Part shown: positions 1 to 8,749 of the stretch, piece by piece | How the letters are laid out: each line of letters starts with the position of its first letter | Numbering within the stretch: the first letter of the stretch is position 1 | Origin: Methanomassiliicoccales archaeon | GTDB taxonomy: Archaea > Thermoplasmatota > Thermoplasmata > Methanomassiliicoccales > UBA472 | Assembly: GCA_038740345.1 (NCBI GenBank) | Contig: JAVYMA010000013.1 | Location: forward strand, 1-52,292 | Direction of reading: 5' to 3' | Length of the DNA: 52,292 bases | Made by a program: the position numbers and the translations under genes | Notes under the pieces: model-generated | The model's database searches: none | The model's input: only the letters and a program-made list of their open reading frames with translations | What the model was told of the DNA's origin: nothing

Positions 1-68
1 GCCTTCGTCATAGCCTCTATTTCCCTCTTCTGTGAGCATAAATCAGGCAAATAGATGTACTACCGACA

Positions 69-851
69 ATGATTTTTATGCGCTCAGCAGTGAAGACCAG
101 TATGCTAGCATGCGCCTTTGGCGACCTTCACGGGCCGGAGAATACGCAGATTCTAGAGGCATTTAGGAAGGAGATGAGCGAATGCTCCTTCTTGATGTTA
201 GCGGGGGACATCACACGGAAGAATGACATCGATTCTTTTGGCCTGGCTCTGCAGAATATTAAGAGCATGACCGAGGCGCGGATGATAGCTGTATTCGGCA
301 ATGAGGAATATGAGAACTCTCATCAGGAGTATCGCTCAAGATACGACGTTCACTTCTTAGAAGAGGAAGAGTTAGAGTTCGAGTTGGATGGGATGAGGAT
401 CAGAGTGGTAGGCTCGACCGGAGTACTGGACCGGCCCACCTGGTGGCAGAGGAATAACATGCCAGGTGTATGGGAGATTTACCGACAAAGAGTTACTCGG
501 ATTTCTGAGCTCTTGAAGAGAAAAGACTCAGAAGTACTCATCCTTTTGACTCATTACCCGCCCACCTATGCGACCCTAGAAGGGGAACGGCCTTCAGCCT
601 GGCCAGAGATGGGCTCCAAATCCTTGGAAGGGGTCCTTATGCAAACTCTCCCACATCTCGCATTGCACGCGCATGCCCATAAGGGGCGATCGGTAGCGTC
701 CTTATCCACCAAACAGAAGAAGTTAGACGAGTTGGAGAGAGGAAGGCGAGAGGTCAAGGTGCTAAACGTCTCTCTGCCAGCCCGCGGAAAGCCTACTTTC
801 ATAGAGATATCAAAGGGGGAGGACGGTGCGAAAATCACGGACCTCCTTTGA
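69..851 (+). CDS. Calcineurin-like metallophosphoesterase
   Basis: Predicted cytosolic metal-dependent phosphoesterase of the calcineurin-like family; its substrate cannot be told from sequence. The family metal-ligand blocks are visible in order: GDLHG near residue 18, GDI near 46, GNEE near 77, THYPP near 162 and HAHAHKG near 202. At 260 residues it has ordinary family length. Three starts are possible: 69, 78 and 102. The last gives an N-terminus directly before the first strand (MLACAFGDLHG) and has a weak GTGA upstream, so the protein may be 11 residues shorter. Its 3' end overlaps the next gene by 26 bp, so the two are probably co-transcribed with the DNA-repair fusion downstream. Nothing recognisable lies in bases 1-68. 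Confidence 0.85.
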   Translation: MIFMRSAVKTSMLACAFGDLHGPENTQILEAFRKEMSECSFLMLAGDITRKNDIDSFGLALQNIKSMTEARMIAVFGNEEYENSHQEYRSRYDVHFLEEEELEFELDGMRIRVVGSTGVLDRPTWWQRNNMPGVWEIYRQRVTRISELLKRKDSEVLILLTHYPPTYATLEGERPSAWPEMGSKSLEGVLMQTLPHLALHAHAHKGRSVASLSTKQKKLDELERGRREVKVLNVSLPARGKPTFIEISKGEDGAKITDLL

Positions 852-1746
852 GGAGGTGGACCTAATCGATTTGATTTGTAAGGTCGTAGAGAAGATCCCC
901 CATGGGAAGGTGTGCACCTTTGGAGATATCGCTTTAGCCCTAGGCGACCTCAGCGCTGCACGCGCGGTAGGAGAGGTCCTAGCTTCAGAGCGAAGAATGA
1001 TCCCGCACTGGTACAGGGTAGTGTATGCGGATGGACGCGCACCTGAAGCCGAGGCGCTGAGGAAAGAGGGCGTCATTTTGCGAGATGGGCGAGTAGTTGA
1101 TCTGGAGCGGGTGCGCTTCAAGGAGCTCGAAATCCCTCCCCTCTTGAAGCATTTGCGAGAGGAGCAGATGCGCCTGAGCCTGCTAGTCTCGGAAGAGGAT
1201 GCTAGCAGCGAGTTCCTCTACGCGGCAGGGGTGGACGTGGCCTATCTAGAAGATGAGGCGGTAGCAGCTAAAGTTACTGTGGAATTTAGCACAGGGAAGA
1301 TCGTGGAAGAGGTGGTGGCATGGGGCAAGGTGCGATTCCCCTACATACCTGGATTTCTGGGATACCGCGAGCTTCCATTGATGAAGAAGGTGATGGAACC
1401 CCAGAAGGAGTGTGTGCATCTCATCGATGGACATGGGCGTCTGCATCCTAGAGGCTTCGGAGTGGCGTGTCATGCAGGGGTTATTTTGGGAGTGCCTACC
1501 ATAGGCGCCGCCAAGAGCCTTCTCCCAGGCCAGATCCAAGATGAGTGGGGAAACGTAGTCATAAATGGATGCATAAAGGGTAGAAGAGTGGGAAATCCAC
1601 AGCGACCTACCTTCGTTTCCGTGGGACATATGATCTCCCTCGATACTGCTTGCGGAGTGGTGAGGCGCTTGATATTGAAAGGCCCACCTGAGCCATTAAG
1701 GAAGGCACATATATTGGCAAATGAGGAGAGGAAAAGGAGGGTATGA
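826..1746 (+). CDS. Alkyltransferase-like (ATL) domain fused to endonuclease V
   Basis: Two-domain DNA repair protein. Residues ~10-100 form the DNA-binding fold of O6-alkylguanine-DNA alkyltransferases (IPHGKVCTFGDIA; the RAVGEVL arginine-finger helix near 46-52). Residues ~105-306 are endonuclease V, which cuts near deaminated bases such as inosine. Likely metal-binding acidic residues are D137 (GVDVAY), E182 (GYREL) and D201 (LIDGHG). The PCHRV active-site block of true alkyltransferases reads IPHWYRVV (59-66), so the methyl-accepting cysteine is absent and the domain resembles non-catalytic ATL proteins that flag alkylated guanines. A catalytic AGT-EndoV fusion has been described from Ferroplasma. 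Start is GTG with GGGGGAGGA just upstream. The gene overlaps panE by 4 bp. Confidence 0.92.
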   Translation: MRKSRTSFEEVDLIDLICKVVEKIPHGKVCTFGDIALALGDLSAARAVGEVLASERRMIPHWYRVVYADGRAPEAEALRKEGVILRDGRVVDLERVRFKELEIPPLLKHLREEQMRLSLLVSEEDASSEFLYAAGVDVAYLEDEAVAAKVTVEFSTGKIVEEVVAWGKVRFPYIPGFLGYRELPLMKKVMEPQKECVHLIDGHGRLHPRGFGVACHAGVILGVPTIGAAKSLLPGQIQDEWGNVVINGCIKGRRVGNPQRPTFVSVGHMISLDTACGVVRRLILKGPPEPLRKAHILANEERKRRV

Positions 1747-2648
1747 GCATGAAGATAGTCGTGTTTGGTGCAGGTTCTCTTGGCAGCTTGGTGGGCGGAT
1801 TGCTGACGCGCAGGCATGATGTCACGCTGATAGGAAGACCCGCTCACATGAAGGCCATAGAGGAGAGCGGTCTGGTCATAACTGGGATGGTGGAGGCGGT
1901 GGTCGTCCCTCGCACAGCGGAGCGGGTGAGTGATGTGCCTGAAGCCGATATGGTGCTTATCACGGTAAAGGCTTATGATACCGCTAAAGCACTTGCGGAG
2001 ATCAAGCCCATAGTGAACTCCGCTACCAGAGTCGTCTCCCTGCAGAACGGCCTTTCCAATCCTACGCTCCTGGATAAGGCATACCCATGGCAATCCGTCA
2101 TAGGAGTGACAAACTTGGGGGCAACGAAATCAGGGAATGGACGGGTGTTCTATGCAGGAGAAGGCGATACCTATTTCGGAACTTTGCGGGCACCGAGGAA
2201 CATGGCCGAAGAGGTGGCGGAGATTTTCACCTCGGTAGGCATGGATGCCTTCGTCTCAGATGACATAATGAGAGAGGTTTGGATCAAGGCCATCGTCAAT
2301 TCCGCCATCAATCCGCTCACAGCCATAGTGCGTTGCAAAAATGGTAAGTTGCTCCAGGATGAGGATCTGCGAGAACTTTGCCATGCCGTATGCCGAGAAG
2401 GAGAGGCCATTGCCAAGGCCTGCGGCAGGGATCTAGGAGATAAGGATCCTTTTGCTTTGGCGCTTGATATTTTGCGCAAGACGGCAGAGAATCGATCCAG
2501 TATGCTGCAGGATGTGGAGAAGAGGCGGCGCACGGAGATCGAAGAGATCACGGGTGAGCTTGTGCGGAAGGGGGAGGAGAATGGAGTCCAGGCGCAGGTA
2601 AATAAGACACTCTGGCACCTGATCCGCTCTCTCAGCCGTTATCAGTGA
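1743..2648 (+). CDS. panE: 2-Dehydropantoate 2-reductase (ketopantoate reductase)
   Basis: Cytosolic NAD(P)H-dependent reduction of ketopantoate to pantoate for coenzyme A synthesis. The N-terminal Rossmann motif is GAGSLGSLVGG (residues ~9-19). The catalytic lysine block reads VWIKAIVNSAINPLTA (~177-192), and ApbA/PanE-type C-terminal helices follow. The 301-residue length is normal. The ATG overlaps the preceding stop (ATGA), so translation is probably coupled to the repair gene upstream. Some family members reduce other 2-keto acids, so the exact substrate is inferred. Confidence 0.88.
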   Translation: MSMKIVVFGAGSLGSLVGGLLTRRHDVTLIGRPAHMKAIEESGLVITGMVEAVVVPRTAERVSDVPEADMVLITVKAYDTAKALAEIKPIVNSATRVVSLQNGLSNPTLLDKAYPWQSVIGVTNLGATKSGNGRVFYAGEGDTYFGTLRAPRNMAEEVAEIFTSVGMDAFVSDDIMREVWIKAIVNSAINPLTAIVRCKNGKLLQDEDLRELCHAVCREGEAIAKACGRDLGDKDPFALALDILRKTAENRSSMLQDVEKRRRTEIEEITGELVRKGEENGVQAQVNKTLWHLIRSLSRYQ

Positions 2649-2730
2649 TAGTCTGCGATAGAAGCTAAAAATTGCAAACCTTCGCTTGGGAAGATGCGCG
2701 CCTGAATCTCTACCTTCAAGCTACGCAAAC

Positions 2731-2765
2731 ATTAATTATTGCCGCTCCTGATTGCTCACCTGGTG
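2731..2765 (+). promoter_or_regulatory. Promoter and ribosome binding site of the GfcR-like gene
   Basis: An A/T-rich TATA-like box ATTAATTATT lies at 2731-2740, about 35 bases before the ATG at 2773. GGTGG at 2761-2765 can serve as ribosome binding site and favours ATG 2773 over the in-frame TTG at 2752. Position and composition are the only evidence. Confidence 0.4.
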
Positions 2766-2772
2766 GAAAAGC

Positions 2773-3414
2773 ATGGTGGATGTCAAGGAATTGGCCAGGA
2801 AGGCCCGTGAGTATAAGGAGCGTGGCTTGAACGAGCGCGAGATCGGCGATGAGCTCCATGTTTCTATAGATACGGTTCGTTACCTGCTCGAGGAAGGTAT
2901 GGATGGTACACTTCCTCCTAGCGATATCAAGATAGGCTGGAGGACGGTGGGCGTATTCGGTTCGCGCATAGCCATGATGAGCGAGATCCTGACGGACATC
3001 ATTATCGAAGAGCTGGAGAAGCGCGAGCAGGATGTGGATGTGGTTTTAGGTATCGCCGTGAATGGCGTGGCCTTCGCTGCCTATATATCCGAGATGTTGG
3101 ACGCGGAGCTGGCAATCTACAAGCCGCCAGTGGAGAGGGGGAAAGCAGGAGGTGCTATCAGCGGGAATTATGCCTCGGTGGAAGGCAAGAAGGTGGTCAT
3201 CGTGGACGATGTCATGTCCACAGGAGCAACTGCTCAGGAAGCCATCAAAGATATTAGGGCCGCGGGCGGGACGCCGGTTTTGATGGTGGTCATCGTCAAC
3301 AAGAGCAGCCAGAACGAGATCGATGGGGTGCCTTTGCGCGGTGTAATCCGTGCCAGGTCCATGGGAGGGACCATATTGGGTCATGGACCGTTGAGATCCT
3401 TCCCTTATAAATGA
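2773..3414 (+). CDS. gfcR: PyrE-like phosphoribosyltransferase regulator (GfcR type)
   Basis: Archaeal protein joining an N-terminal helix-turn-helix (about residues 13-42, including NEREIGDELHVSIDTV) to a phosphoribosyltransferase domain. The PRPP-binding motif VVIVDDVMSTGAT lies near residues 140-152. Family members were first annotated as orotate phosphoribosyltransferases; the haloarchaeal homologue GfcR is a transcription factor for sugar catabolism. I infer a PRPP- or nucleotide-responsive regulator rather than a pyrimidine enzyme. ATG 2773 is chosen because GGTGG sits eight bases upstream. The stop overlaps the next start by 4 bp. Confidence 0.82.
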   Translation: MVDVKELARKAREYKERGLNEREIGDELHVSIDTVRYLLEEGMDGTLPPSDIKIGWRTVGVFGSRIAMMSEILTDIIIEELEKREQDVDVVLGIAVNGVAFAAYISEMLDAELAIYKPPVERGKAGGAISGNYASVEGKKVVIVDDVMSTGATAQEAIKDIRAAGGTPVLMVVIVNKSSQNEIDGVPLRGVIRARSMGGTILGHGPLRSFPYK

Positions 3415-3890
3415 TCATGAAGGAACAAGATAAATGGGATTATGACCCTAATCCCTTGAGCCCAGAAGACCGGAAGAGAATCCTTGAGAGGATCCATTCC
3501 GCCCTCTACTGGGTGGGAAAGTTCATTCCTGAAGAGGAAATGGTGGGAGGAGAGCGCATACCTTTAAGGGAGGTGGTCTTTCGCTACCTCACCAATCCTT
3601 CCCCTTCCCCACAAGAGATACAATCTGCTCTTCAATTGGCGAGTGCTTTGGAGCGAAAGGCGCGAATGCTGGAGGAGGAGCTTCGGACCGAGAGTGGCTT
3701 GACCAAGGGCCATGCCCATATCCTGCTGGACGAGATATGCGGCATATTGAGAGCGGTAGAGGATATACGCAACGCAAGAGGCTCGGAGGCGGCATTGAAG
3801 GCCAAGGTCCTGATGAGCAAAGTAGATGATGAGCGCCGCTGGCAGGAATTCCTCAAATCCGCGTACATCTCGAGCGCGAGTGGAGATTGA
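3411..3890 (+). CDS. Conserved archaeal protein of unknown function (DUF5788-like)
   Basis: A soluble, charged, largely helical protein of 159 residues with no membrane segment or signal peptide. The N-terminal block ILERIHSALYWVGKFIPEE followed by GERIPL and a helical hairpin resembles, from memory, the archaeal DUF5788 family; I cannot confirm this without a search. The start overlaps the gfcR stop by 4 bp, so it is probably co-translated with the regulator. ATG 3417 is an equally possible start. No function can be proposed. Confidence 0.7.
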   Translation: MIMKEQDKWDYDPNPLSPEDRKRILERIHSALYWVGKFIPEEEMVGGERIPLREVVFRYLTNPSPSPQEIQSALQLASALERKARMLEEELRTESGLTKGHAHILLDEICGILRAVEDIRNARGSEAALKAKVLMSKVDDERRWQEFLKSAYISSASGD

Positions 3891-3936
3891 TATCTTGAAT
3901 ATTTGAGGAAAAACGTCATATTCGATTGCAATTTCT

Positions 3937-3959
3937 AGGAAGTATTAAGTAAGCTTCCT
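3937..3959. promoter_or_regulatory. Inverted repeat upstream of the Lrp gene (possible operator)
   Basis: AGGAAG at 3937-3942 and CTTCCT at 3954-3959 form a perfect 6-bp inverted repeat with an 11-base spacer, about 60 bp before the Lrp-family start. Lrp/AsnC proteins often bind palindromic sites in their own promoters, so an autoregulatory operator is plausible. This is inferred from symmetry and location only. Confidence 0.3.
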
Positions 3960-4016
3960 CTGTTATCGTAGAAAATCATACGAAAAATTACAGAAAAAAT
4001 AGTAGGAGGTTTCACC

Positions 4017-4442
4017 GTGTTAGACCAATTGGATGAGCGCATCGTGGAGATCCTCAAGAAAGACGCAAGGAAGCCGTTCGTTGAGATCGCCGATGAGCTC
4101 AAGGTGTCCGAGGGCACCGTAAGAAGTCGAGTGAGAAAGCTCTTCGAGGAGGGCATTATACAAAGCTTCACTATCAAGACAAGTAGTAAGAATGTCAAGG
4201 CCATAATCGAGGTCAAGATAGACGTTAACGTGAACACCTCCGATGTCGCTAAGCAGATAGCTAAGTTCGATGGGGTCTCCGAGGTATTCGAGGTGACAGG
4301 CGAAGAGGATATCGTGGCCATCATCGATGTCACCTCCTCACCACAGCTCAATGACATCATCGAGCGCATCCGCCATTTCGAAAATGTCCAGTCCACGCGT
4401 ACTAGATTGATACTCAAAGAGCATTATGGGGTGAGCGAATGA
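4017..4442 (+). CDS. Lrp/AsnC-family regulator of the lysine operon
   Basis: A 141-residue Lrp/AsnC protein. The N-terminal winged helix spans residues ~1-50 (LDERIVEILKKDARKPFVEIADEL, read in two parts around the recognition helix SEGTVRSRVRKL). The RAM/ACT-like ligand domain covers ~60-135 (VFEVTGEEDIVAIIDV). Start GTG 4017 has a strong AGGAGG ten bases upstream. The stop overlaps the dapA start by 4 bp, making it the first gene of the lysine operon. Sulfolobus LysM is an Lrp member controlling lysine genes, so lysine-responsive control is a reasonable inference. An inverted repeat at 3937-3959 may be its site. Confidence 0.9.
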   Translation: MLDQLDERIVEILKKDARKPFVEIADELKVSEGTVRSRVRKLFEEGIIQSFTIKTSSKNVKAIIEVKIDVNVNTSDVAKQIAKFDGVSEVFEVTGEEDIVAIIDVTSSPQLNDIIERIRHFENVQSTRTRLILKEHYGVSE

Positions 4443-5314
4443 TACAAGGGACAGCGACTGCTATTGTAACCCCCTTTAAGGCCAATGGTGAGATCGATGC
4501 AGAAGGGCTGAAGGAGCTGGTGGCTTTCCAGGAGAGCAATGGCATAGATTACATTGTGCCCGTGGGGACCACCGGGGAGTCAGCGACGCTTTCGCATGCC
4601 GAGCATCTTCAGGTCATCCGCATAGTCATGGAATCGGTCAAGAGGGCCAAGGTCATAGCTGGAGCGGGTAGCAACTCCACCAGCGAGGCCATACACCTAT
4701 CCAAGGGAGCCATGGACCTAGGAGTGCATGGCATCCTTTCTATATCGCCTTATTACAACAAGCCCACGCAAACTGGGCTCATAAAGCACTATGAAGCCAT
4801 AGCCAAGGCCGTGGACATCCCTATAATCGTCTATAATGTCCCTGGTCGTACGGCAGGGAATATAAATCCGCCCACAGTGCTGAAGTTGGCCGAGACCCCC
4901 AATATCGTGGGGATAAAGGAAGCCAGTGGGAATATGGCTCAGATAATGGCCATCCTGGAAAAGGCTCCTAAAGGATTCTCAGTGATGTCAGGGGACGATG
5001 CCCTCACCTTCCCCATAATGGCCTTAGGGGGAAAAGGAGTCATATCCGTGGCCTCGAACATCATACCTGATCGGGTAAGCTCCATGGTCCGACACGCCCT
5101 AAACGGTGAATGGGACGAGGCCAGGAAGGAGCATTTCAGGCTTCTGCCGCTGTTCAATCATCTGTTCATCGAGACCAATCCCATCCCCGTCAAGACCGCC
5201 CTCAGGATGATGGGGAAACCAGCAGGCTCCTTCCGTCTCCCCCTCTGTGATATGGAGCCTGCCAATCAGGAGATCCTACGCAGAACGATGGTGGCACTTG
5301 GCCTGATCAAATAA
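4439..5314 (+). CDS. dapA: 4-Hydroxy-tetrahydrodipicolinate synthase
   Basis: First committed step of the diaminopimelate route: condensation of pyruvate with aspartate semialdehyde. A TIM-barrel aldolase of 291 residues with the substrate loop GTTGESATLS (~43-52), the tyrosine in VYNVPGRTAGN, and the Schiff-base lysine in VGIKEASGN (~157-165). Length and motifs match DapA closely. Related archaeal aldolases act on sugar acids, but the adjacent dapB, lysC, lysA, dapF and dapL settle the assignment. It starts within the stop of the Lrp gene (ATGA). Confidence 0.96.
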   Translation: MIQGTATAIVTPFKANGEIDAEGLKELVAFQESNGIDYIVPVGTTGESATLSHAEHLQVIRIVMESVKRAKVIAGAGSNSTSEAIHLSKGAMDLGVHGILSISPYYNKPTQTGLIKHYEAIAKAVDIPIIVYNVPGRTAGNINPPTVLKLAETPNIVGIKEASGNMAQIMAILEKAPKGFSVMSGDDALTFPIMALGGKGVISVASNIIPDRVSSMVRHALNGEWDEARKEHFRLLPLFNHLFIETNPIPVKTALRMMGKPAGSFRLPLCDMEPANQEILRRTMVALGLIK

Positions 5315-5353
5315 GGTGGTAGTTCTGGGCTCTCCTTGAAAGAAGGTGGTAGA

Positions 5354-6133
5354 ATGATAAAAGTGGTAGTAGGAGGCGCCTCTGGAAGGCTGGGATCCAT
5401 GATATGCGAGCTGGTGAAGCAACAGGAAGACATGCAATTGGTAGGAGGCGTGGTGTCGGATAGCGGAGGCCATGTGGGCAAGGAGCTTGCTCCTGGTGTG
5501 TTCACTCACCCATCCTCAGATATGGAAAAGGTCCTGAGACAAGCAGATGTCTATGTTGATGTGACCTCAGCCTCCGCTGCGGCCAAGAATTTGACGAGGG
5601 CCCCTCCTCTAGGAGTTAATTGCGTGGTGGGCACAACAGGGCTTGGTGAGGATGTCCTTAGAGCTTTTGAGGCTTCCGTTCAGGAGAATAACGTCTCGGC
5701 CGTGGTCACCCCTAACTTCTCCGTGGGAGTGAATGTGTTCTGGAAAATGTGCGGCATATTGGCCGCGGTATTGGAGAACTACGATATCGAGATAATCGAG
5801 ACTCATCACGACAAAAAGAAGGACGCCCCCTCAGGCACGGCCATGCGCGCTGCCCAAATCGCCTCAGAGGTGACTGGCATTGATAACATAGTATATGGCC
5901 GCCAGGGCAATGTAGGGCCACGAGGGAGGGAGATCGGGGTGCATGCGGTGAGGGCTGGTGATGTGGTGGGAGAGCACACCATCATATTCGCTGGCAATAA
6001 GGAGAGGATTGAGCTGACTCATCGTGCCCATTCCCGAGAGGCCTTCGCTGAGGGATGCATTGCCGCCATACGGTGGGTATCAGCCCGACGTGATGGCAAA
6101 GTGCATAGCATGGCAGAGGTGCTGGGACTGTGA
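5354..6133 (+). CDS. dapB: 4-Hydroxy-tetrahydrodipicolinate reductase
   Basis: NAD(P)H-dependent second step of the diaminopimelate pathway. The dinucleotide motif is GGASGRLGSM (residues ~7-16). The family signature HHDKKKDAPSGTA lies near 152-164 and holds the catalytic histidines and lysine. ATG 5354 is selected because GGTGGT lies just upstream; an in-frame TTG at 5336 would add six residues but lacks a comparable site. About 259 residues, a normal length. Its stop shares bases with the following lysC start (GTGA). Confidence 0.95.
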   Translation: MIKVVVGGASGRLGSMICELVKQQEDMQLVGGVVSDSGGHVGKELAPGVFTHPSSDMEKVLRQADVYVDVTSASAAAKNLTRAPPLGVNCVVGTTGLGEDVLRAFEASVQENNVSAVVTPNFSVGVNVFWKMCGILAAVLENYDIEIIETHHDKKKDAPSGTAMRAAQIASEVTGIDNIVYGRQGNVGPRGREIGVHAVRAGDVVGEHTIIFAGNKERIELTHRAHSREAFAEGCIAAIRWVSARRDGKVHSMAEVLGL

Positions 6134-7488
6134 TCAAGGCCATGAAGTTCGGGGGTACCAGCGTGGGCTCTGAACGGGCCTTGCGCAACCTCATTTCGAT
6201 AGTCAAAGAGGAGAGGGCCGACAAGGCCCTGGTGGTCTCTGCCATGTCTGGGGTCACGAACCAGCTCATCGCGATAATGAAAGAGGGCAGACCGGCCAGT
6301 GAAGCATTCTACGAGGAACTTCTTTGGAAGCACACCTCAGCGGTCAAGGCCTTGATGCCAGAGGCAGAGCTGATGGAATTAGAGACGAAGCTCAGGGTGC
6401 GCATAGGGGCACTCAGGCAATCACTTGAGCGCTATCAAGAGCCCTCCAACCAAGCAATGCTGCGGGATACCATCTCCTCATGGGGGGAGAGACTCTCATC
6501 CGTGATGGTGGCTTCCCTCCTGCGAAGCGCGGGCGTGGATGCAGTAGCCCTTACCTCAGAAGAGGCGGGAATAGTTGCCCAGGGTCCGCCAGGCAACGGC
6601 ATGGCTAATCTTGAGGCCACGGCACGCAATTTCAGGAGCACCGTCAAGCCTTTGATCGAGCGAGGCAAAGTGCCGATAATAACTGGTTATTATGGTTGCG
6701 ACAGCGATGGCCGCCCTATAACCTTTGGCCGAGGAGGATCGGATTACTCCGGCTCAGTGGTGGGCTACGCGCTTGATGCGGATGCCATTGAGATCTGGAC
6801 CGATGTGGATGGATTCATGACCGCAGATCCTAGAGTGGTACCTACCGCGCGCAGGATAGAGGAGATGGATTACGGCGAAGCAGCGGAGCTGGCATATTTT
6901 GGGGCCAAGGTGCTGCATCCCCGTTGCATCGAACCAGCAAGAAGGAAGAAGATCATCGTAAAGGTGAAAAACACCTTTAATCCCTCAGCCCCTGGCACAT
7001 GCATCGGCGAGAGCAGGAAAAAGGAGGGCAGGCTTTTGAAGAGCGTGGCGTCTAAGGGCGATCTGGCCATCATAAAGGTTTATTCCTCAGAGATCGTCTA
7101 CAACCCTAGCCTGGTCATGCATCTCTTGGCCACCGTCTCGGATGACGGGTCCACTGTGTATGCCATATCTACTTCACTCTCCACCCTTGCCTTCGCCGTT
7201 CCCAGTCAGACGGCGCGCAGCATCTGTGAGAGGTTGCGGCGGTACGGGGACGGTGAGGTTGAGAAGGTGACGGTGAAAGAGGGCGTGTCCCTGATATGCG
7301 CCGTCGGAGACGATCTTATAAATCAAACAGGCGCCGCAGCGAGAATATTCAAGGTGGCGCAGGAGCTTGATGCCAACATCGAAATGATATCTGAAGGGGC
7401 ATCGGATGTCTCTCTCAACTTCGTTGTCCCCAGCGATAAGGCTAACGAGGTTGTCAGGGGCATTCACGATAAATTCATAGGTGGTTGA
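6130..7488 (+). CDS. lysC: Aspartate kinase
   Basis: Phosphorylates aspartate, the entry step to lysine, threonine and methionine. Motifs are KFGGTSVG (~5-12) at the kinase N-terminus, GRGGSDYSGSVVGYAL (~198-213) and TDVDGFMTADPR (~223-234). Tandem ACT domains from about residue 300 to the end suggest feedback inhibition by an end product, probably lysine given the operon. Start GTG 6130 overlaps the dapB stop; ATG 6142 is the alternative and would leave the motif two residues from the N-terminus. 452 residues, monofunctional, with no homoserine dehydrogenase fusion. Confidence 0.95.
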   Translation: MIKAMKFGGTSVGSERALRNLISIVKEERADKALVVSAMSGVTNQLIAIMKEGRPASEAFYEELLWKHTSAVKALMPEAELMELETKLRVRIGALRQSLERYQEPSNQAMLRDTISSWGERLSSVMVASLLRSAGVDAVALTSEEAGIVAQGPPGNGMANLEATARNFRSTVKPLIERGKVPIITGYYGCDSDGRPITFGRGGSDYSGSVVGYALDADAIEIWTDVDGFMTADPRVVPTARRIEEMDYGEAAELAYFGAKVLHPRCIEPARRKKIIVKVKNTFNPSAPGTCIGESRKKEGRLLKSVASKGDLAIIKVYSSEIVYNPSLVMHLLATVSDDGSTVYAISTSLSTLAFAVPSQTARSICERLRRYGDGEVEKVTVKEGVSLICAVGDDLINQTGAAARIFKVAQELDANIEMISEGASDVSLNFVVPSDKANEVVRGIHDKFIGG

Positions 7489-7489
7489 T

Positions 7490-8749
7490 ATGCGAAATTT
7501 CCAGAATGATGGAGGTCATTTAATTATCGGTGGCCTCAAGGCTATGGATCTGGCGGAGACCTTCGGGACGCCCATATATGTCACGGATGAGAACGCTTTG
7601 AGGGAGAACTATCGCAGGATAAGGGACGCCTTCAAGCCCTATATGCCCGTCAGAGTTCACTACGCTTGCAAAGCCAACACCGCGCTGGCCATCCTGCGCA
7701 TTTTAGAGCAGGAGGGCAGCTATATCGATGCGGTGAGCATAGGTGAGATAGAGGCCTGCCTGAGGGCAGGATTCCCTCCGCAGAGAATTCTCTACACCGG
7801 AGTCAATGTCAGCGATAAGGAGCTCAAACAGGTCGTGGCCAGAGGAGTGAGCGTCAATATAGATTCGCTGTCCGAGCTGGAACGCTTAGCGCGCATCTCC
7901 ACAGATGTGAAGATATCTATTCGCGTTAATCCACAGGTGGGTGCCGGCCACCATTCACATGTCATAACTGGAGCGAAAAGCAGCAAGTTCGGCATCCCCA
8001 AGGAACTGATCGTGCACGCTTATGATCGAGCACTAGAGCTTGGCTTTATGCCCTTTGGCCTGCACGCTCATATCGGTGCAGGAGTGCAGGATGTCGCCCC
8101 CTTTGCAGAGGTGACAGAAGTGTTAGTGGGCATCATGAATGAGGTAGAATCGCGCCTGGGACTAAAGCTGGAGGTATTGGACATAGGAGGTGGTATAGGC
8201 ATCCCCTATCGCCCCGAGGACAAGCCCATGGATGTCGAAGCCTACGCGCGCGAAGTAACATCTAGAATAAAGGGACGCTGTTCGGCCAAGATGCTTGCCA
8301 TAGAGCCTGGCCGCTACATCGTGGCGGATACCACCATACTTCTCACGCGGGTGGTCGATATCAAAGAGACAGGTGAGAAGAGATTCTGCGGAGTGGATGC
8401 TGGCTTCAATACTTTGATCAGACCTGCTTTCTATGGCTCTTATCACCATGTGGCGGTGGCGAACAAGTTCTGCCAGCCCGAGGAGTTCACTTACGACATC
8501 GTAGGACCCATCTGCGAGAGCGGGGACTTCCTGGCCAAGGACCGCAAGCTGCCTCGGGTGCAGGAAGGAGATATCATTGCCGTGTATGATGCTGGTGCTT
8601 ATGGCTTCACCATGTCCTCTAACTACAATATGCGCGGTCGTCCCAGGGAGATCTTGGTGAAGGACGGTTCGGCCTCCATTATCAGGGAAGCAGAGAGCAT
8701 AGATGACCTTCTGCGCCTGGAGCGCATTCCCACGAGGCTGATGATCTGA
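7490..8749 (+). CDS. lysA: Diaminopimelate decarboxylase
   Basis: PLP-dependent last step of lysine synthesis, converting meso-diaminopimelate to lysine. The PLP lysine is in VHYACKANT (~55-63), the glycine-rich phosphate loop is GGGIGIPY, and the substrate-binding GPICESGD block follows near residue 340. The 419-residue length is typical. ATG 7490 is preferred over GTG 7481 because GGTGG at 7480-7484 is correctly spaced for it. The TGA stop overlaps the unusual CTG start proposed for dapF. Confidence 0.95.
   Translation: MRNFQNDGGHLIIGGLKAMDLAETFGTPIYVTDENALRENYRRIRDAFKPYMPVRVHYACKANTALAILRILEQEGSYIDAVSIGEIEACLRAGFPPQRILYTGVNVSDKELKQVVARGVSVNIDSLSELERLARISTDVKISIRVNPQVGAGHHSHVITGAKSSKFGIPKELIVHAYDRALELGFMPFGLHAHIGAGVQDVAPFAEVTEVLVGIMNEVESRLGLKLEVLDIGGGIGIPYRPEDKPMDVEAYAREVTSRIKGRCSAKMLAIEPGRYIVADTTILLTRVVDIKETGEKRFCGVDAGFNTLIRPAFYGSYHHVAVANKFCQPEEFTYDIVGPICESGDFLAKDRKLPRVQEGDIIAVYDAGAYGFTMSSNYNMRGRPREILVKDGSASIIREAESIDDLLRLERIPTRLMI

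Noticed and set aside
1-11. Possible start of a divergent minus-strand gene (ATG ACG AAG at 11 to 3)
   Set aside because: Only three codons are inside the window, so no protein evidence exists.
1470-2093. 207-codon minus-strand frame
   Set aside because: Antisense to the EndoV and panE genes, with no recognisable protein features.
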